Positions 35,242-44,927 of a DNA stretch of 64,000 bases are shown here, one piece after another. The stretch spans positions 992,001-1,056,000 of the forward strand of contig NZ_WHOH01000001.1 of NCBI RefSeq assembly GCF_009741735.1. The letters run 5' to 3'. The notes under the pieces are model-generated. The model searched no databases, was not told the DNA's origin, and saw only the letters and a list, made by a program, of their open reading frames with translations. The position numbers and the translations under genes are program-made. This DNA is from Lentibacillus sp. JNUCC-1 (GTDB lineage: Bacteria; Bacillota; Bacilli; Bacillales; Amphibacillaceae). Positions within the stretch are counted from its first letter, which is position 1, and each line of letters begins with the position of its first letter.

Positions 35242-36282
35242 TCACAATTTTATATGATTAAAAGAGTTATGCCGTTGTGAAGGCGGCTCGTCCGTTTGCG
35301 GGAACGCATTGAACGGAGGCGCATGGTAGACACGCCACCGCCCATGTCCGGTTTTCTTTAAATCAAGTGCGTTTAACAAATGATATGCAGTGCTCGCCAT
35401 GCTGAGCTGCAGCAACTCACGGCATTCACTGTTTGATATAGTAGGTTTCCGTAAAAGAAAATAATCCAATATGACGCGTACATGAGCGTCAATCGAAGTA
35501 TGACCGCATCGGGGACATGACCATTTCACGCGTAGTCTTTCCATTGGAGAATGGTCGCATTTTTCACAAGGAATTCCTTGAATAAAGTGATCCTCCTGAA
35601 GTCCAAACATGCTGACAAGGTCAGGGTGATGCGGTTTGTCACTTGAATTGAGCAGGCGATCCAGGTTGAGTTGCTGCTGGCGTGTTAGCAGACGTTGAGG
35701 ATATTTTTTCTCGATTTCTTGAAGTTTTTGCGGGAGGGATTCCACATGAATAAGTTTATTTTGAACATCAGGTGCTTCATGAATGTTATGCAGGATGGCA
35801 TTTGGATTGCTGACGACGGTGAGGGTTTCGATCGGCATGAGTGGGAGATTGAAGTTTTGCAACCAAGATTGGAGGTGCATTTTTTGCTGTGTGACCTGTT
35901 GAATGGGGTTGCGCTGACGCTTTTTATCAGCTCCGACCGTTTGAATAAATTGATGGTGCAGGCTGTCATATGCAAGTTCACCTGTCATGTTTTTGATTTC
36001 AATGATGAGCTGAAACGCCGGCGTGACAATTTTCGTATCCATTTGAAAAGGGAATCGTCCATTTAAAAGCCGCAGTCCCCTATAATATGCTGCATTTTTC
36101 AACGGGGAAATTGAGGCAGCGTAGTCCACGGCCTGTTCTCCCTGGTAACCGGCCACGTGCTTTCCGTATTCACTGAGCAATTTGGGGTGCTCTCGATAAC
36201 GGGGTTTTAAACTTCGGAACAGCGCTTCATAACACAATAGAACGGGAGGTTTGGTGCGGGGTTTACCTGACAATTGAGTCAC
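35242..36282 (-). CDS. NERD domain protein with C-terminal zinc ribbon
   Basis: 346 residues. NERD (nuclease-related) region about 35-145: GYQGEQAVDYAASI with the Glu of GxxGE, and the core AFQLIIEIKNMTGELAYD, where Glu-x-Lys is the restriction-endonuclease-like catalytic pair. Zinc ribbon near 245-275 (CEKCDHSPMERLRVKWSCPRCGH in parts CEKC, SCPRCGH). C-terminal helical segment with putative winged helix (SNSECRELLQLSMASTAYHLL). Expected to be a DNA-processing or DNA-associated protein; no function known. Boxed in by 21-bp arrays on both sides (16 units left, 11 right). Confidence 0.87.
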   Translation of the reverse strand: MTQLSGKPRTKPPVLLCYEALFRSLKPRYREHPKLLSEYGKHVAGYQGEQAVDYAASISPLKNAAYYRGLRLLNGRFPFQMDTKIVTPAFQLIIEIKNMTGELAYDSLHHQFIQTVGADKKRQRNPIQQVTQQKMHLQSWLQNFNLPLMPIETLTVVSNPNAILHNIHEAPDVQNKLIHVESLPQKLQEIEKKYPQRLLTRQQQLNLDRLLNSSDKPHHPDLVSMFGLQEDHFIQGIPCEKCDHSPMERLRVKWSCPRCGHTSIDAHVRVILDYFLLRKPTISNSECRELLQLSMASTAYHLLNALDLKKTGHGRWRVYHAPPFNAFPQTDEPPSQRHNSFNHIKL

Positions 36283-36395
36283 TCCTTTTTATCTATTAAA
36301 AATAAGATAGCATAACTTGAGGGTGAAAGGAAATTTAAACCATTTTTAGTTGAAAAGCCGTGAATGGGGAGTGAAAATGGTGATGCGTGGAGAGG

Positions 36396-36626
36396 CTATC
36401 AAACGAAGATCGCGTTCTATCAAAGCAAAAGCCTCATCTATCGGACGAAGCACTGGCTCTATCAAAGGAAGAACCGGTTCTATCAGAGCAAGAATCTCAT
36501 CTATCCAATGAAGTATCGGTTCTATCAAACGAAGAACGCACTCTATCAGAGCAAGCACACCGGCTATCCAAGCAAGAACACCTTCTATCATACGAAGACG
36601 CCGTCCTATCCGAGGAACCGCACTGT
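36396..36626 (+). repeat. 21-bp tandem array A6 (11 units, the longest)
   Basis: Eleven exact 21-bp units starting CTATC, with position-6-13 variants AAACGAAG, AAAGCAAA, GGACGAAG, CAAGCAAG. Begins about 110 bp upstream of the NERD gene start and is followed directly by a terminator-like stem and a REP element. The remainder of 36283-36395 shows no clear feature. Confidence 0.92.
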
Positions 36627-36677
36627 TAAAAGCCAGAGGGAAGCGATCCCAGCTTGGCGACTTCCCTCTGGCTTTTG
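36627..36677. terminator. Terminator-like inverted repeat
   Basis: AAAAGCCAGAGGGAAG pairs with CTTCCCTCTGGCTTTT. On the minus strand it can terminate the gene ending at 36751. Confidence 0.85.
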
Positions 36678-36701
36678 TTTGAATTGAAAATTTCAGAGCC
36701 C

Positions 36702-36750
36702 CTTCGACATAATTCGGGAAGTGACAGGCACCGGGAAGTGCTGGCACTTC
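36702..36750. repeat. REP-like palindrome
   Basis: TTCGACATAATTCGGGAAGT followed by GACAGGCACCGGGAAGTG and GGCACTTC; reaches the stop codon of the next gene. Confidence 0.75.
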
Positions 36751-37452
36751 TTAATTTGGGTAGACGGTTCCGCTTTCTAGTATGTACCATTTGTCTTGGT
36801 ATTTTCCGATAGCGAGATTGAGCTCCCAGCCTTCTTGCAGGAGCTCGGTGATTTGCCTGGTCGCAACTACTGGGCCGGTCGGTGGTCCTTCTTCTAAGAA
36901 ATCCACCAGCCATAATTCACTATTTTCTATCTTTTTAATTATAAATTGTCCATCTGTAACTTCCTGATAGTTTCTGTTTGGTGTTTGCTGTGTTTTTTCA
37001 TAGATCAATTCAGCTGCTTTTTCGGCATTCGGCAGTGATGCCGTTTTGTCGTTCTTAAAGTAACCCATTAAATCCTGAAAATGTTCATCAGTAATATAGC
37101 TGTTTTCATGCAGCCACTTCGTCAGTTTTTTCATCACACGCACGGCTGTTTTCATGAACGAGGGACCACTTGCGACTTTTCGTACGATAAAATACTCGAA
37201 GAACTCAGCATACTCAGAGGCTGAAATTTCATCCAAACCAAACATTTTAACGAAACAGTCTGGATCTGACTCGGAACGCTTTTCCCATTCACGCGCTTCT
37301 GCTTCATCTAACATCATGTATCCATAACCATTCAAATAAACCTCAAACAGCTCGATGACTGAATAATACCCGTTGTAAGTCGGACGCTTCAGCCTCTTCT
37401 GTTGTGCTTTCAAAAAAGCATCCAAAGCCTCCGTAATCATCACTTTAGACAT
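36751..37452 (-). CDS. Protein of unknown function
   Basis: About 233 residues, soluble, acidic and Glu/Lys-rich, no signal peptide or membrane segment. ATG 37452 is chosen because AAGGAGG lies nine bases upstream; the open frame extends further without a ribosome site. The first 120 residues are helical, with an arrangement vaguely like the N-terminal SAM-like domain of tyrosine recombinases (ALDAFLKAQQKRL, FFEYFIVRKV, MKKLTKWLHE), but no catalytic domain follows. The C-terminal 70 residues look like a small beta domain (FIIKKIENSELWLVDFLEEG). Homologues are probably widespread in bacilli, but I do not recognise a named family. Confidence 0.75.
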   Translation of the reverse strand: MSKVMITEALDAFLKAQQKRLKRPTYNGYYSVIELFEVYLNGYGYMMLDEAEAREWEKRSESDPDCFVKMFGLDEISASEYAEFFEYFIVRKVASGPSFMKTAVRVMKKLTKWLHENSYITDEHFQDLMGYFKNDKTASLPNAEKAAELIYEKTQQTPNRNYQEVTDGQFIIKKIENSELWLVDFLEEGPPTGPVVATRQITELLQEGWELNLAIGKYQDKWYILESGTVYPN

Positions 37453-37606
37453 CCATAAAAACCTCCTTGCATCCATACCTCTTCTAAATAAATAGTATAC
37501 CGCCATTTTAAAAAAATCAAAACCGATATCCGGTTCCTAGCCCTCTCTGCCCCAACTGTGATAAGTTAACTACAGACACATTGTAAGTGGCGAGAGGAGG
37601 GTTTTT

Positions 37607-38968
37607 ATGATTAGGTTGAGAAAAAACAATCGTGAGCCATATATTGAGGCAGTGTTGAATGCTCTGCATGCCAAGCAAGAGGCTCTGTTTCGTACATCAT
37701 TTTTAGAGCTGCATCCTGCTGATCAGGCGGATACGTTTCTAAGATTTGATGCGGCTGAGCGTCAGCAGGTGTATGCATACCTGGCGCCTGATGAGCTGGC
37801 GGTGCTTTATGACGGGCTCGAGGTTAAGAACCAGGTTTTATTTTTTGAGGAAATGGATGAGGGCTATTTTTCCGAGGTGCTCAACCACATGTTCACCGAT
37901 GATGTGGTCATGTTTTTAAATGACATCGATGAGGAGCAAGCGGCGAATTTCCTCAAAAAAATGGCGCCTGAAAAGGCTAAAAAAATCGAAACGCTTTTGG
38001 CGTATGAACCAGAAACAGCTGGGGCGATTCTGACAAAAGAGTTTGTGACTATATCGTCGGCTGACAGCGCTGAACAGGTGATCGAACACCTGCGCAAAGA
38101 AGCACCGGGTGCGGAAATTATCTATTATAATTATGTGGTCGATGAGGCTGGTGCGCTGGCGGGAGTTGTGTCGCTACGGGATTTGATCACTGCGGCGCCG
38201 GATGAGCCGATCACCAACATCATGAGCAGGCAGGTCGTGTCGGTGCCTGACGATATGGACCAGGAAGACGTAGCAAAAGTCATTCAGAAGTATGACCTAC
38301 TGGCGGTACCGGTTGTGACCGAGGCACAGCAGCTGCTCGGCATTGTCACGGTAGATGACGTAATTGATATCATTGAACTGGAAACGACAGAGGATTTCGG
38401 GGAAATTTCCGCGACCAAAGGAGCCACGGATCTGCAGCTAAGTGCTTTTACCGCCGCCAAGAAGCGGACGCCATGGATTATTACATTAATGTTTTTCGGA
38501 CTGATCACCGCGGGCGTAATTGGTCGCTTTGAAGACACGCTTGAACAGATCGTACTGCTGGCCGTGTTCATTCCGATGATTATGGATTCAGCCGGAAATG
38601 TTGGGACCCAGTCGCTCGCTGTTTCCGTTCGAGGACTTGCACTTGGAACGGTCGAACACGGCAAGTTCTGGAGGATGATCCGGCGTGAATTCAGCACCGG
38701 CTTTCTGATCGGACTGCTCTGTATGATCATCGTGCTCGGCATTATTCCACTCATTTACGGGGAATGGCTGATTGCTTTTATTGTAGGGGTATCGATTCTG
38801 TGCACGCTGAGTATTTCAGCTGTGATTGGCTCGGTCGTTCCATTGGTCATTAACAAACTGAAATTCGACCCTGCCATCGCATCCGGGCCATTTATCACCA
38901 CCCTGAATGACATTACCGGTCTGCTGATCTATTTTACCATCGCCACTTCTCTGCTTGATCGACTGTAA
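37607..38968 (+). CDS. mgtE: Magnesium transporter MgtE
   Basis: 453 residues with the full MgtE layout: N-terminal helical superhelix (about 1-130), two CBS domains (about 135-255; VVSLRDLITAAPDEPITNIM, in parts), connecting helix, and five membrane helices (about 280-453). Family motif FIPMIMDSAGNVGTQSLAVSVRGLALG (in parts IPMIMDSAGNVGTQ, SLAVSVRG) lines the Mg2+ pore, and GPFITTLNDITGLLIYF closes the protein. A Mg2+-gated channel in the membrane. GAGAGGAGGG ribosome site; no riboswitch visible in the short leader. Confidence 0.95.
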   Translation: MIRLRKNNREPYIEAVLNALHAKQEALFRTSFLELHPADQADTFLRFDAAERQQVYAYLAPDELAVLYDGLEVKNQVLFFEEMDEGYFSEVLNHMFTDDVVMFLNDIDEEQAANFLKKMAPEKAKKIETLLAYEPETAGAILTKEFVTISSADSAEQVIEHLRKEAPGAEIIYYNYVVDEAGALAGVVSLRDLITAAPDEPITNIMSRQVVSVPDDMDQEDVAKVIQKYDLLAVPVVTEAQQLLGIVTVDDVIDIIELETTEDFGEISATKGATDLQLSAFTAAKKRTPWIITLMFFGLITAGVIGRFEDTLEQIVLLAVFIPMIMDSAGNVGTQSLAVSVRGLALGTVEHGKFWRMIRREFSTGFLIGLLCMIIVLGIIPLIYGEWLIAFIVGVSILCTLSISAVIGSVVPLVINKLKFDPAIASGPFITTLNDITGLLIYFTIATSLLDRL

Positions 38969-39148
38969 AATTGTGTCTGAAGAGGCCGGCTTCCTAGAAT
39001 CTAATGCATTGGTATGCTAGCCTACTTGGACACATTTGTTTTACATTTCCACTAACGGGAATACTCACTTTGGAGAGACATTTAATAGAAGCGTTTCGCC
39101 AAATATGCGCGGATCGTGCTGAATACATTTTCCAAAGGAGTGATGGAA

Positions 39149-40552
39149 ATGGCAGATACATTGACTGTGAAAAACCCGGCCACCGGGGAAAAAGTTGAGA
39201 CGATTGAGCAGCATACGGAAGATCAGGTGAACGACGCACTCGAGCGGAGCCACCGCGCATTTGCAGATTGGTCTGCGCGTGACGCACATGACCGCTCAGC
39301 GCTGATTAAAGCCTGGTCGGCGAAAGTGAAGGAGCACACCGAGGAGCTTGCCGAGCTGATGACGAAGGAAAACGGCAAGCCGCTGAAGGAATCGCGCGGC
39401 GAGGTCACCTACTCGACCGAATACCTGGATTGGTATGCCGAGGAAGCCAAGCGCATTTACGGCAAGACGATTCCGGCCAATACACCAGACAAACGGATCC
39501 TGGTGACCCAGCAACCGGTCGGACCCGTCGCAGCGATCACACCGTGGAATTTTCCAACGGCGATGATGGCACGTAAAGCAGCGCCAGCCTTGGCAGCAGG
39601 CTGCACGTTCGTCGTGAAACCGGCATCTGATACACCGCTCTCAGGCATGCGGTTCATCGACCTTGCGCATGAAGCGGGCGTTCCGAAAGACGTGATCCAG
39701 TATGTGAATACTTCTGGAAAAGTCGCGGGCGAGCTGTTTACTGAGAGCCCATACGTCCGAAAAATCACATTCACCGGCTCAACCGCAGTCGGGAAAAAGC
39801 TGATCAAAGGCAGCGCAGACACTGTGAAGCATGTGACGATGGAACTCGGTGGCCATGCACCATTTATTGTGGCCAAGGACGCGGATGTTGACGTCGCTGT
39901 CGAACAGGCGCTAAACAATAAATTCCGCAACTCGGGTCAGACGTGCGTGTGCGCAAACCGACTGCTCGTCCACGAATCTATAGCCGAAGAGTTTACTGAG
40001 AAGTTTTCGGAAAAAGTCAAAGCGCTGAAAGTCGGAAACGGCATGGAAGACGGCGTGCAAGTCGGCCCGATCATCAACGAAGACGGTTATGACAAGATCA
40101 AAAAGCAAGTCGACGATGCGGTCGACAAAGGCGCTGAAGTTACTGCCGGCGATCAGTACAACATTGATCGCGACAAAGGCTACTTTTTCGTGCAGCCGAC
40201 CGTCTTGACCGATGTGACGCTCGACATGACGATCATGCACGAGGAAACTTTTGGTCCCGTCGCACCGATCATGACGTTCAGAGATCTCGAAGCAGCAGTG
40301 GATATCGCGAATGACACACCATACGGACTCGCAGCCTACTTCTTCACGAACGACTACCGGACAGGCACGTACCTGCACGATGCCCTCGACTTCGGCATCG
40401 TCGGCTGGAACGACACCGGAATTTCCGCTGCCCACGCCCCATTCGGCGGCATGAAAGAAAGCGGCATGGGCCGTGAAGGCGGACAGGAAGGCATCGAACC
40501 TTACCTGGTGACGAAGTATATGTCTGTTGGTGGCTTTGGGAAGAGTGAATAA
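39149..40552 (+). CDS. NAD(P)-dependent aldehyde dehydrogenase, succinate-semialdehyde type
   Basis: About 467 residues. Coenzyme region [22 protein letters not shown] near 130 (in parts), [11 protein letters not shown] near 205, general base Glu in [11 protein letters not shown] near 236 and catalytic Cys in [12 protein letters not shown] near 270; the CxC arrangement is the one used for redox control in succinate-semialdehyde dehydrogenases. [12 protein letters not shown] near 370. Closest to GabD-type enzymes, but other semialdehydes are possible. ATG 39149 selected: AAAGGAG is eight bases upstream. The 180 bp before it show no clear promoter. Monocistronic. Confidence 0.9.
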   Translation: MADTLTVKNPATGEKVETIEQHTEDQVNDALERSHRAFADWSARDAHDRSALIKAWSAKVKEHTEELAELMTKENGKPLKESRGEVTYSTEYLDWYAEEAKRIYGKTIPANTPDKRILVTQQPVGPVAAITPWNFPTAMMARKAAPALAAGCTFVVKPASDTPLSGMRFIDLAHEAGVPKDVIQYVNTSGKVAGELFTESPYVRKITFTGSTAVGKKLIKGSADTVKHVTMELGGHAPFIVAKDADVDVAVEQALNNKFRNSGQTCVCANRLLVHESIAEEFTEKFSEKVKALKVGNGMEDGVQVGPIINEDGYDKIKKQVDDAVDKGAEVTAGDQYNIDRDKGYFFVQPTVLTDVTLDMTIMHEETFGPVAPIMTFRDLEAAVDIANDTPYGLAAYFFTNDYRTGTYLHDALDFGIVGWNDTGISAAHAPFGGMKESGMGREGGQEGIEPYLVTKYMSVGGFGKSE

Positions 40553-40582
40553 GTTGATGCGTGAATAGATGAGAAATGAGTG

Positions 40583-40633
40583 AACCAGAAGCGTGCCTCT
40601 GCTGCTCGGGCAGAGGGCGCTTCTGGTTTTTTG
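40583..40633 (+). terminator. Terminator of the aldehyde dehydrogenase gene
   Basis: AACCAGAAGCG-CCTCTG pairs with CAGAGG-CGCTTCTGGTT, followed by T6. Confidence 0.9.
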
Positions 40634-40700
40634 TGTTCCAAATGAAGCGCGAAACTCTTCTGTGTCGGAACATGATATCTCTCACCAGAAAAAGGCAGCT

Positions 40701-40868
40701 CTATCCAACGAAGAGCACCATCTATCAAAGGAAAAAACCACTCTATCACACGAAGAACACTTCCTATCCAACGCAAAACCCCTTCTATCCAAGCAAAACC
40801 TCATTCTATCAAACGAAGAACGCTCTCTATCAAAGCAAGACAGCATCCTATCCAACGAACCCCCTCCC
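40701..40868 (+). repeat. 21-bp tandem array A7 (8 units)
   Basis: Eight exact 21-bp units starting CTATC; a decayed ninth may precede it. CCAACGAAG cores predominate. Between convergent genes and followed by another terminator-like stem and a REP element. Confidence 0.9.
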
Positions 40869-40896
40869 TCATCACCACAACAATCCCAAGCACATC

Positions 40897-40942
40897 AAAA
40901 AGCCAGAAGGAAGCCGCCCATGGGTGACTTCCTTCTGGCCTT
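40897..40942. terminator. Terminator-like inverted repeat
   Basis: AAAAGCCAGAAGGAAG pairs with CTTCCTTCTGGCCTT around a CCGCCCATGGGTGA loop. On the minus strand it lies 145 bp past the CocE-type gene. Confidence 0.85.
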
Positions 40943-40950
40943 CAAAAGAT

Positions 40951-40995
40951 CATTCGACATATTTCGGGAAGTGACAGGCACTTCCCGAATTTTCT
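40951..40995. repeat. REP-like palindrome
   Basis: ATTCGACATATTTCGGGAAG faces CTTCCCGAATTTTC across TGACAGGCA. Confidence 0.8.
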
Positions 40996-41078
40996 TCTCT
41001 TCCCGGTTTTTCTTTTTCTTCGGGTTTTTCTTTCACGATTTCCCTTCCTCTTCTTCCCGGCTCCCCTCCACTCCACAC
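40996..41078. other. Polypyrimidine tract
   Basis: About 80 bases almost wholly C and T on the + strand (TTCTCTTCCCGG, TTTTTCTTTTTCTTC, CCCTTCCTCTTCTTCCCGG), between the REP element and the CocE-type gene. May derive from degenerate copies of TTCCCGG; no function evident. Confidence 0.6.
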
Positions 41079-41087
41079 GCGCACTTC

Positions 41088-43142
41088 TTATTGAAAGTCG
41101 CGTGGGATGGTTTTGTTCCAGGTTCTTGAGAAGAAGTGTTCGCCGTTATGGTAGGCGGTTAGTGTGTTGACCAGGTGAAAGTCGGTTTCGTCGCTGGTCA
41201 TTTCGCTGTGGGTCAGAATTTTAATATCCCAGCCTTCGCGCCCGACTGTCATCTCCCAATCACATGTGACACGGGCTGATAAAGGATCACCTGATGTAAT
41301 GTAATAGGTGTTCTTGTTGATGCTGCCGTGTTTGATGCCGTTATGGGGCAGCAAACGTTCACCTTCATCAGAATAGTCCTCTAGCTTCCATTCGTTTGTA
41401 ATCGTATTGTGGCTCACTTCCCGGTTGCGCGTTTCTTCACGCAGAATCTCCCGGTCAATGACAGGTGCCGTCTCGGACGTTTCAAAATGAACGGTTGCAT
41501 CCAGCTCAGGATTCGGTGTCCGGACTGGCAGCCGCAGTGCACAGCCTTTCTCGCCTGTTAACAGTTCCAAACTGACAGGCTTTGGTGATGGCCAGGCTTG
41601 TGGCCAATACGTTGGTGATACAGCTACTTCCAGCTTATGGCCAGCCGGAATGGTTTGGCCGAGGCTGTCGAGCTTCACACTTGCATGGTAGATTTCGCCT
41701 GGCACGAGTGATTCCGGATGTTCATGAGACTCAAGATGGTTCAGATTCAACATGCCCCAGCTGAGTAGAGTCGATTCTCCAGTTGGTGCTTTATCGTTCA
41801 GGCGTACGGTCACAAGCGCATTTGGCTGATCCGATGCAAATGCGAGATCCAGGTGCGGATGGCCAAGCAAATCGGTCGGTTTCTCAAATGCCTCTGATGT
41901 GAACACGACCGCCTTGCCATTTTCCAGCCTTTGATCTGACGGCAAATCCCCTGGCTCGCCGAATGGACAATAAACACCCGCATAATAGCCATGTTCCTGT
42001 ACACTCGGAATGAGCATTTCCGCAGTTTTTTCATCAGCTTGATCGGTCAAGCCGCCATCAGCCTGTAAAAACAACTTCCGCTCAGCCATTTGCTTCGATG
42101 GCCACGCGGTGTCAGCCACCCATTTGCCTGGACGTTCATCATAATTCACTTGTGGCGGGGCGCTTTCCTGAATGTAAGACCGCAGCAAAGGCTCTTCAGT
42201 AACGCCGGTGTCGATCCCCTTCAGCCACTGGTCCCACCAGCGCAGACATTCCTGCAAAAAGCCAATGGTTGGGTCTGGGGTCGCAACTTCAGGATACTCA
42301 TGTGCCCATGGCCCGATAATCCCTTTGGAACCCGGGATGTTTTCGATAATGCGGAATACAGCGTCTGTATAACCATCCTGCCAGCCGCTCACGGTCAGAA
42401 CAGGAACTTTGACGTCGGAGTAGTCTTCACAAACAGACCCGTGTTTCCAGTAATCATCACGGCGCTGATGGCTCATCCATTCATTGACATATGGCGTCGT
42501 GTTCAGCCGCTCAATCCAATTCTCTTTCCAGCTGTCCCCCACGACTTCAGGGTCTTGCGGACGGGCACTATACGCAAACATGGTCGATGCCCACCACAGC
42601 ATGTCAGAAGCCAGCACATTACCGCCGCGATAATGCACATCATCCCCATACCGGTCGTCTGTTGAGCATAAGGAAATGATCGTTTTTAGAGCCGGGTGTT
42701 GTCTGGCAGCGACCTGCAGACCATTAAAGCCGCCCCACGATTTACCGATCATGCCAATTGACCCGGTTGACCACGGCTGAGCGTTGATCCAATCAAACAC
42801 TTCCAGCGCATCGTCATGTTCCTGTTTCGTATATTCATCTGGCAGATAACCGTCTGAGTTTCCCGTTCCCCTGATGTCGACACGGATGCTCGCATACCCA
42901 TGCCCGGCAAAATACGGATGGCGAATCGAGTCACGGATCGCTGTAAAATCATCTTTTCGGTAGGGCAGATACTCTAAAATCGCCGGAACCGGATGTTGTT
43001 CCGCATCTTTCGGCAGCCAAATCGTGGCTGCCAGTTTGGCACCGTCGGACATTGGAATCCAGACGAGTTCCCATTTCTCGATTTCACGGGGAAAATCTGT
43101 CTTGATGTGTCTGTCTCCTGTATCTGATACGTTAAAAACCAT
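41088..43142 (-). CDS. CocE/NonD family (peptidase S15-like) hydrolase
   Basis: About 684 residues. Alpha/beta hydrolase (about 20-300) with nucleophile Ser in IGMIGKSWGGFNGLQ near 145, Asp in VSGWQDGYTDA near 262 and His in GPWAHEYPE near 290, then a helical cap and the C-terminal X-Pro dipeptidyl-peptidase beta domain (about 330-550). The family includes cocaine esterase and Xaa-Pro peptidases. No signal peptide, so cytoplasmic. ATG 43142 chosen: AGGAGTG lies six bases upstream. 25 bp downstream of a second S15 enzyme and in the oligopeptide importer cluster, so it probably cleaves imported peptides or amides. Confidence 0.88.
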   Translation of the reverse strand: MVFNVSDTGDRHIKTDFPREIEKWELVWIPMSDGAKLAATIWLPKDAEQHPVPAILEYLPYRKDDFTAIRDSIRHPYFAGHGYASIRVDIRGTGNSDGYLPDEYTKQEHDDALEVFDWINAQPWSTGSIGMIGKSWGGFNGLQVAARQHPALKTIISLCSTDDRYGDDVHYRGGNVLASDMLWWASTMFAYSARPQDPEVVGDSWKENWIERLNTTPYVNEWMSHQRRDDYWKHGSVCEDYSDVKVPVLTVSGWQDGYTDAVFRIIENIPGSKGIIGPWAHEYPEVATPDPTIGFLQECLRWWDQWLKGIDTGVTEEPLLRSYIQESAPPQVNYDERPGKWVADTAWPSKQMAERKLFLQADGGLTDQADEKTAEMLIPSVQEHGYYAGVYCPFGEPGDLPSDQRLENGKAVVFTSEAFEKPTDLLGHPHLDLAFASDQPNALVTVRLNDKAPTGESTLLSWGMLNLNHLESHEHPESLVPGEIYHASVKLDSLGQTIPAGHKLEVAVSPTYWPQAWPSPKPVSLELLTGEKGCALRLPVRTPNPELDATVHFETSETAPVIDREILREETRNREVSHNTITNEWKLEDYSDEGERLLPHNGIKHGSINKNTYYITSGDPLSARVTCDWEMTVGREGWDIKILTHSEMTSDETDFHLVNTLTAYHNGEHFFSRTWNKTIPRDFQ

Positions 43143-43166
43143 GTATGTCACTCCTAAAAATGTATG

Positions 43167-44897
43167 TCATTGATGCTTGGCAAGCGGCAGCTCAATCTGG
43201 CTTTTGCCGCAATATACCGTGATTTCAGCCCGTTCTACCGGCCTGATCGTATAATCTTTGTCACTGGACATTAGAACCAGACCAATTTGGTGTCCTTTTT
43301 GAAACACATAATCATGCGGTTCCATATCCCATGAAAATGTATACGTTTGATCGCTATCCAATGCCTCGGGTTTGCTAAGTGAATGCACATGCCCGAGGTC
43401 CATCCAGCCTCTCGTCACAATGACCGGCTCTTTCGGACCGTAGTCCACGAGTAATGCGGTCAGCCGTGCTGTCGGTTCATCCACACTGGCTTCAATCTTA
43501 AGTCTTGGGAAGCCGCTCAGACGCATTGTTTCTGTCAGCGTCGGCATCACATAAGCCAGCCTGTGTTTCATTTTTTTATCAGGATTCTTAATCAGCTTTT
43601 CCGGTTTCTTATAAGGGTCGTCCACAAGCGCCATTGAAGCGTCTGTCTCGCCTAATGCTTCCTCACTCAAGCCCGCTTCATTCAAATAAAACGTCCTTGC
43701 CTCGGCATGTTCATGCGGCCAGTTGCTTTCATGCACCCATGATCCATCTTCCCTTTGCACCGTCACTTGAGGCTCGTCCATAATGCCGTTATCGATGTCA
43801 TACAGCCAGTAATCAAACCAGCGATGCAACGTCTGAATCCAAGACTTGCCGCCATTCTTTTTCGGATCGATGTGACCGCCTTGATGCAGCCAGAGCTTGC
43901 GAGGCACGTCATGCGCTTTGAGCCCTTCCCACCATTGGGCAAATTGCTTTCTCTTTACATTCATATCGTTCAAACCATGCACAACGAAAACACTTGCTTT
44001 GATGGTCGACATATCTTTTAAATAATTGCGTGCATCCCAAAAGTCGTTATAACTCCCCGAAGCACGGTCCTGATCATGCACCATTTGTTCAATGCAAGGC
44101 TTGCAGACATCCGCATCCTCACGCGTTAAAACACCGCGAGCCAGCCGGTCAGCATCGTCACCTTGGTAGCCGCCCGGAGCCACGACCGCGCCATTCGCCC
44201 GGTAATAATCATACCAATTGCTGATCGCGCCAATCGGAACAATCGTCTCAAGACCTTTAACCCCTTCAAGCGCTGCGCCATTTGGGATGGTGCCTTCATA
44301 AGACAGACCAATCATCCCCGTTTTCCCTGTCGTCCAATCCGCCTGAACCGGACGCTGCTTTTCATCTACTGCAGAGGCCCGGCCATTCAGCCAGTCCACA
44401 ACAGCTGTAGCAGCAAGGATTTCCTGTCTGTCCCCGATCGTCGGGCAGCCGTCAGATCCTTTTGATCCGATGCTGCTGGCATTGACAATCGCATAGCCGC
44501 GCTTCACAAAGTACGCATCATAATGATATTTTTCCGTAAAAGCCGGACGCGGACCGCCGTGCTTTTCATCAACGTTGTAGTATTTGGGATACGGAATCTC
44601 AGTGTTGTAAGGGCTCATATTGTATATGACAGGCACTTGTAACCCGTCAGCCGTTGCTTTTGGTCTGATGATCTCCACTTTAACAAAATCATGACGCCCG
44701 TCGTTGTCACTGTCGACTTCGGTTTGGACCCAGACGGTTTCTCGAATTGCTTTTTTAAAAGAATGGGCCGGAGCAGTGCTATTTGTTGGGAGGCGGTCAG
44801 CTGCGTCGGACTGTTTTTTCCGATTGAGCAGCAAGCCAAGTCCGCCGAGCAATAGCGTTCCGCCCAATATCAAGCCTTTTCTAGTACGTCTATTCAT
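43167..44897 (-). CDS. Membrane-anchored Xaa-Pro dipeptidyl-peptidase-like hydrolase (S15)
   Basis: About 576 residues. N-terminal RRTRKG and a hydrophobic segment (about 8-25, rich in Gly/Leu) make an uncleaved anchor or signal. The catalytic domain has Ser in TGMIGLSYEGTIPNGAA near 200 (GxSYxG of PepX), Asp in VVHGLNDMNVKRKQF near 320 and His in LWLHQGGHIDP near 350, followed by the S15 C-terminal jelly roll. Likely trims proline-containing peptides at the outer face for the Opp-type importer. ATG 44897 is eight bases from AGGAGG. Close to the TetR gene, probably one transcript. Confidence 0.88.
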   Translation of the reverse strand: MNRRTRKGLILGGTLLLGGLGLLLNRKKQSDAADRLPTNSTAPAHSFKKAIRETVWVQTEVDSDNDGRHDFVKVEIIRPKATADGLQVPVIYNMSPYNTEIPYPKYYNVDEKHGGPRPAFTEKYHYDAYFVKRGYAIVNASSIGSKGSDGCPTIGDRQEILAATAVVDWLNGRASAVDEKQRPVQADWTTGKTGMIGLSYEGTIPNGAALEGVKGLETIVPIGAISNWYDYYRANGAVVAPGGYQGDDADRLARGVLTREDADVCKPCIEQMVHDQDRASGSYNDFWDARNYLKDMSTIKASVFVVHGLNDMNVKRKQFAQWWEGLKAHDVPRKLWLHQGGHIDPKKNGGKSWIQTLHRWFDYWLYDIDNGIMDEPQVTVQREDGSWVHESNWPHEHAEARTFYLNEAGLSEEALGETDASMALVDDPYKKPEKLIKNPDKKMKHRLAYVMPTLTETMRLSGFPRLKIEASVDEPTARLTALLVDYGPKEPVIVTRGWMDLGHVHSLSKPEALDSDQTYTFSWDMEPHDYVFQKGHQIGLVLMSSDKDYTIRPVERAEITVYCGKSQIELPLAKHQ

Positions 44898-44927
44898 GCT
44901 CATTGCCTCCTGATACAAGGATCATTC

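Noticed and set aside
8539..36626. CRISPR arrays
   Set aside because: Unit of 21 bp with a 5-bp invariant core and 8-bp variable part; no 28-37 bp repeats, no spacers of constant length around 30, no leader and no cas genes.
37540..37606. M-box or other riboswitch before mgtE
   Set aside because: The leader is under 100 bases and shows no pairing pattern or conserved core.
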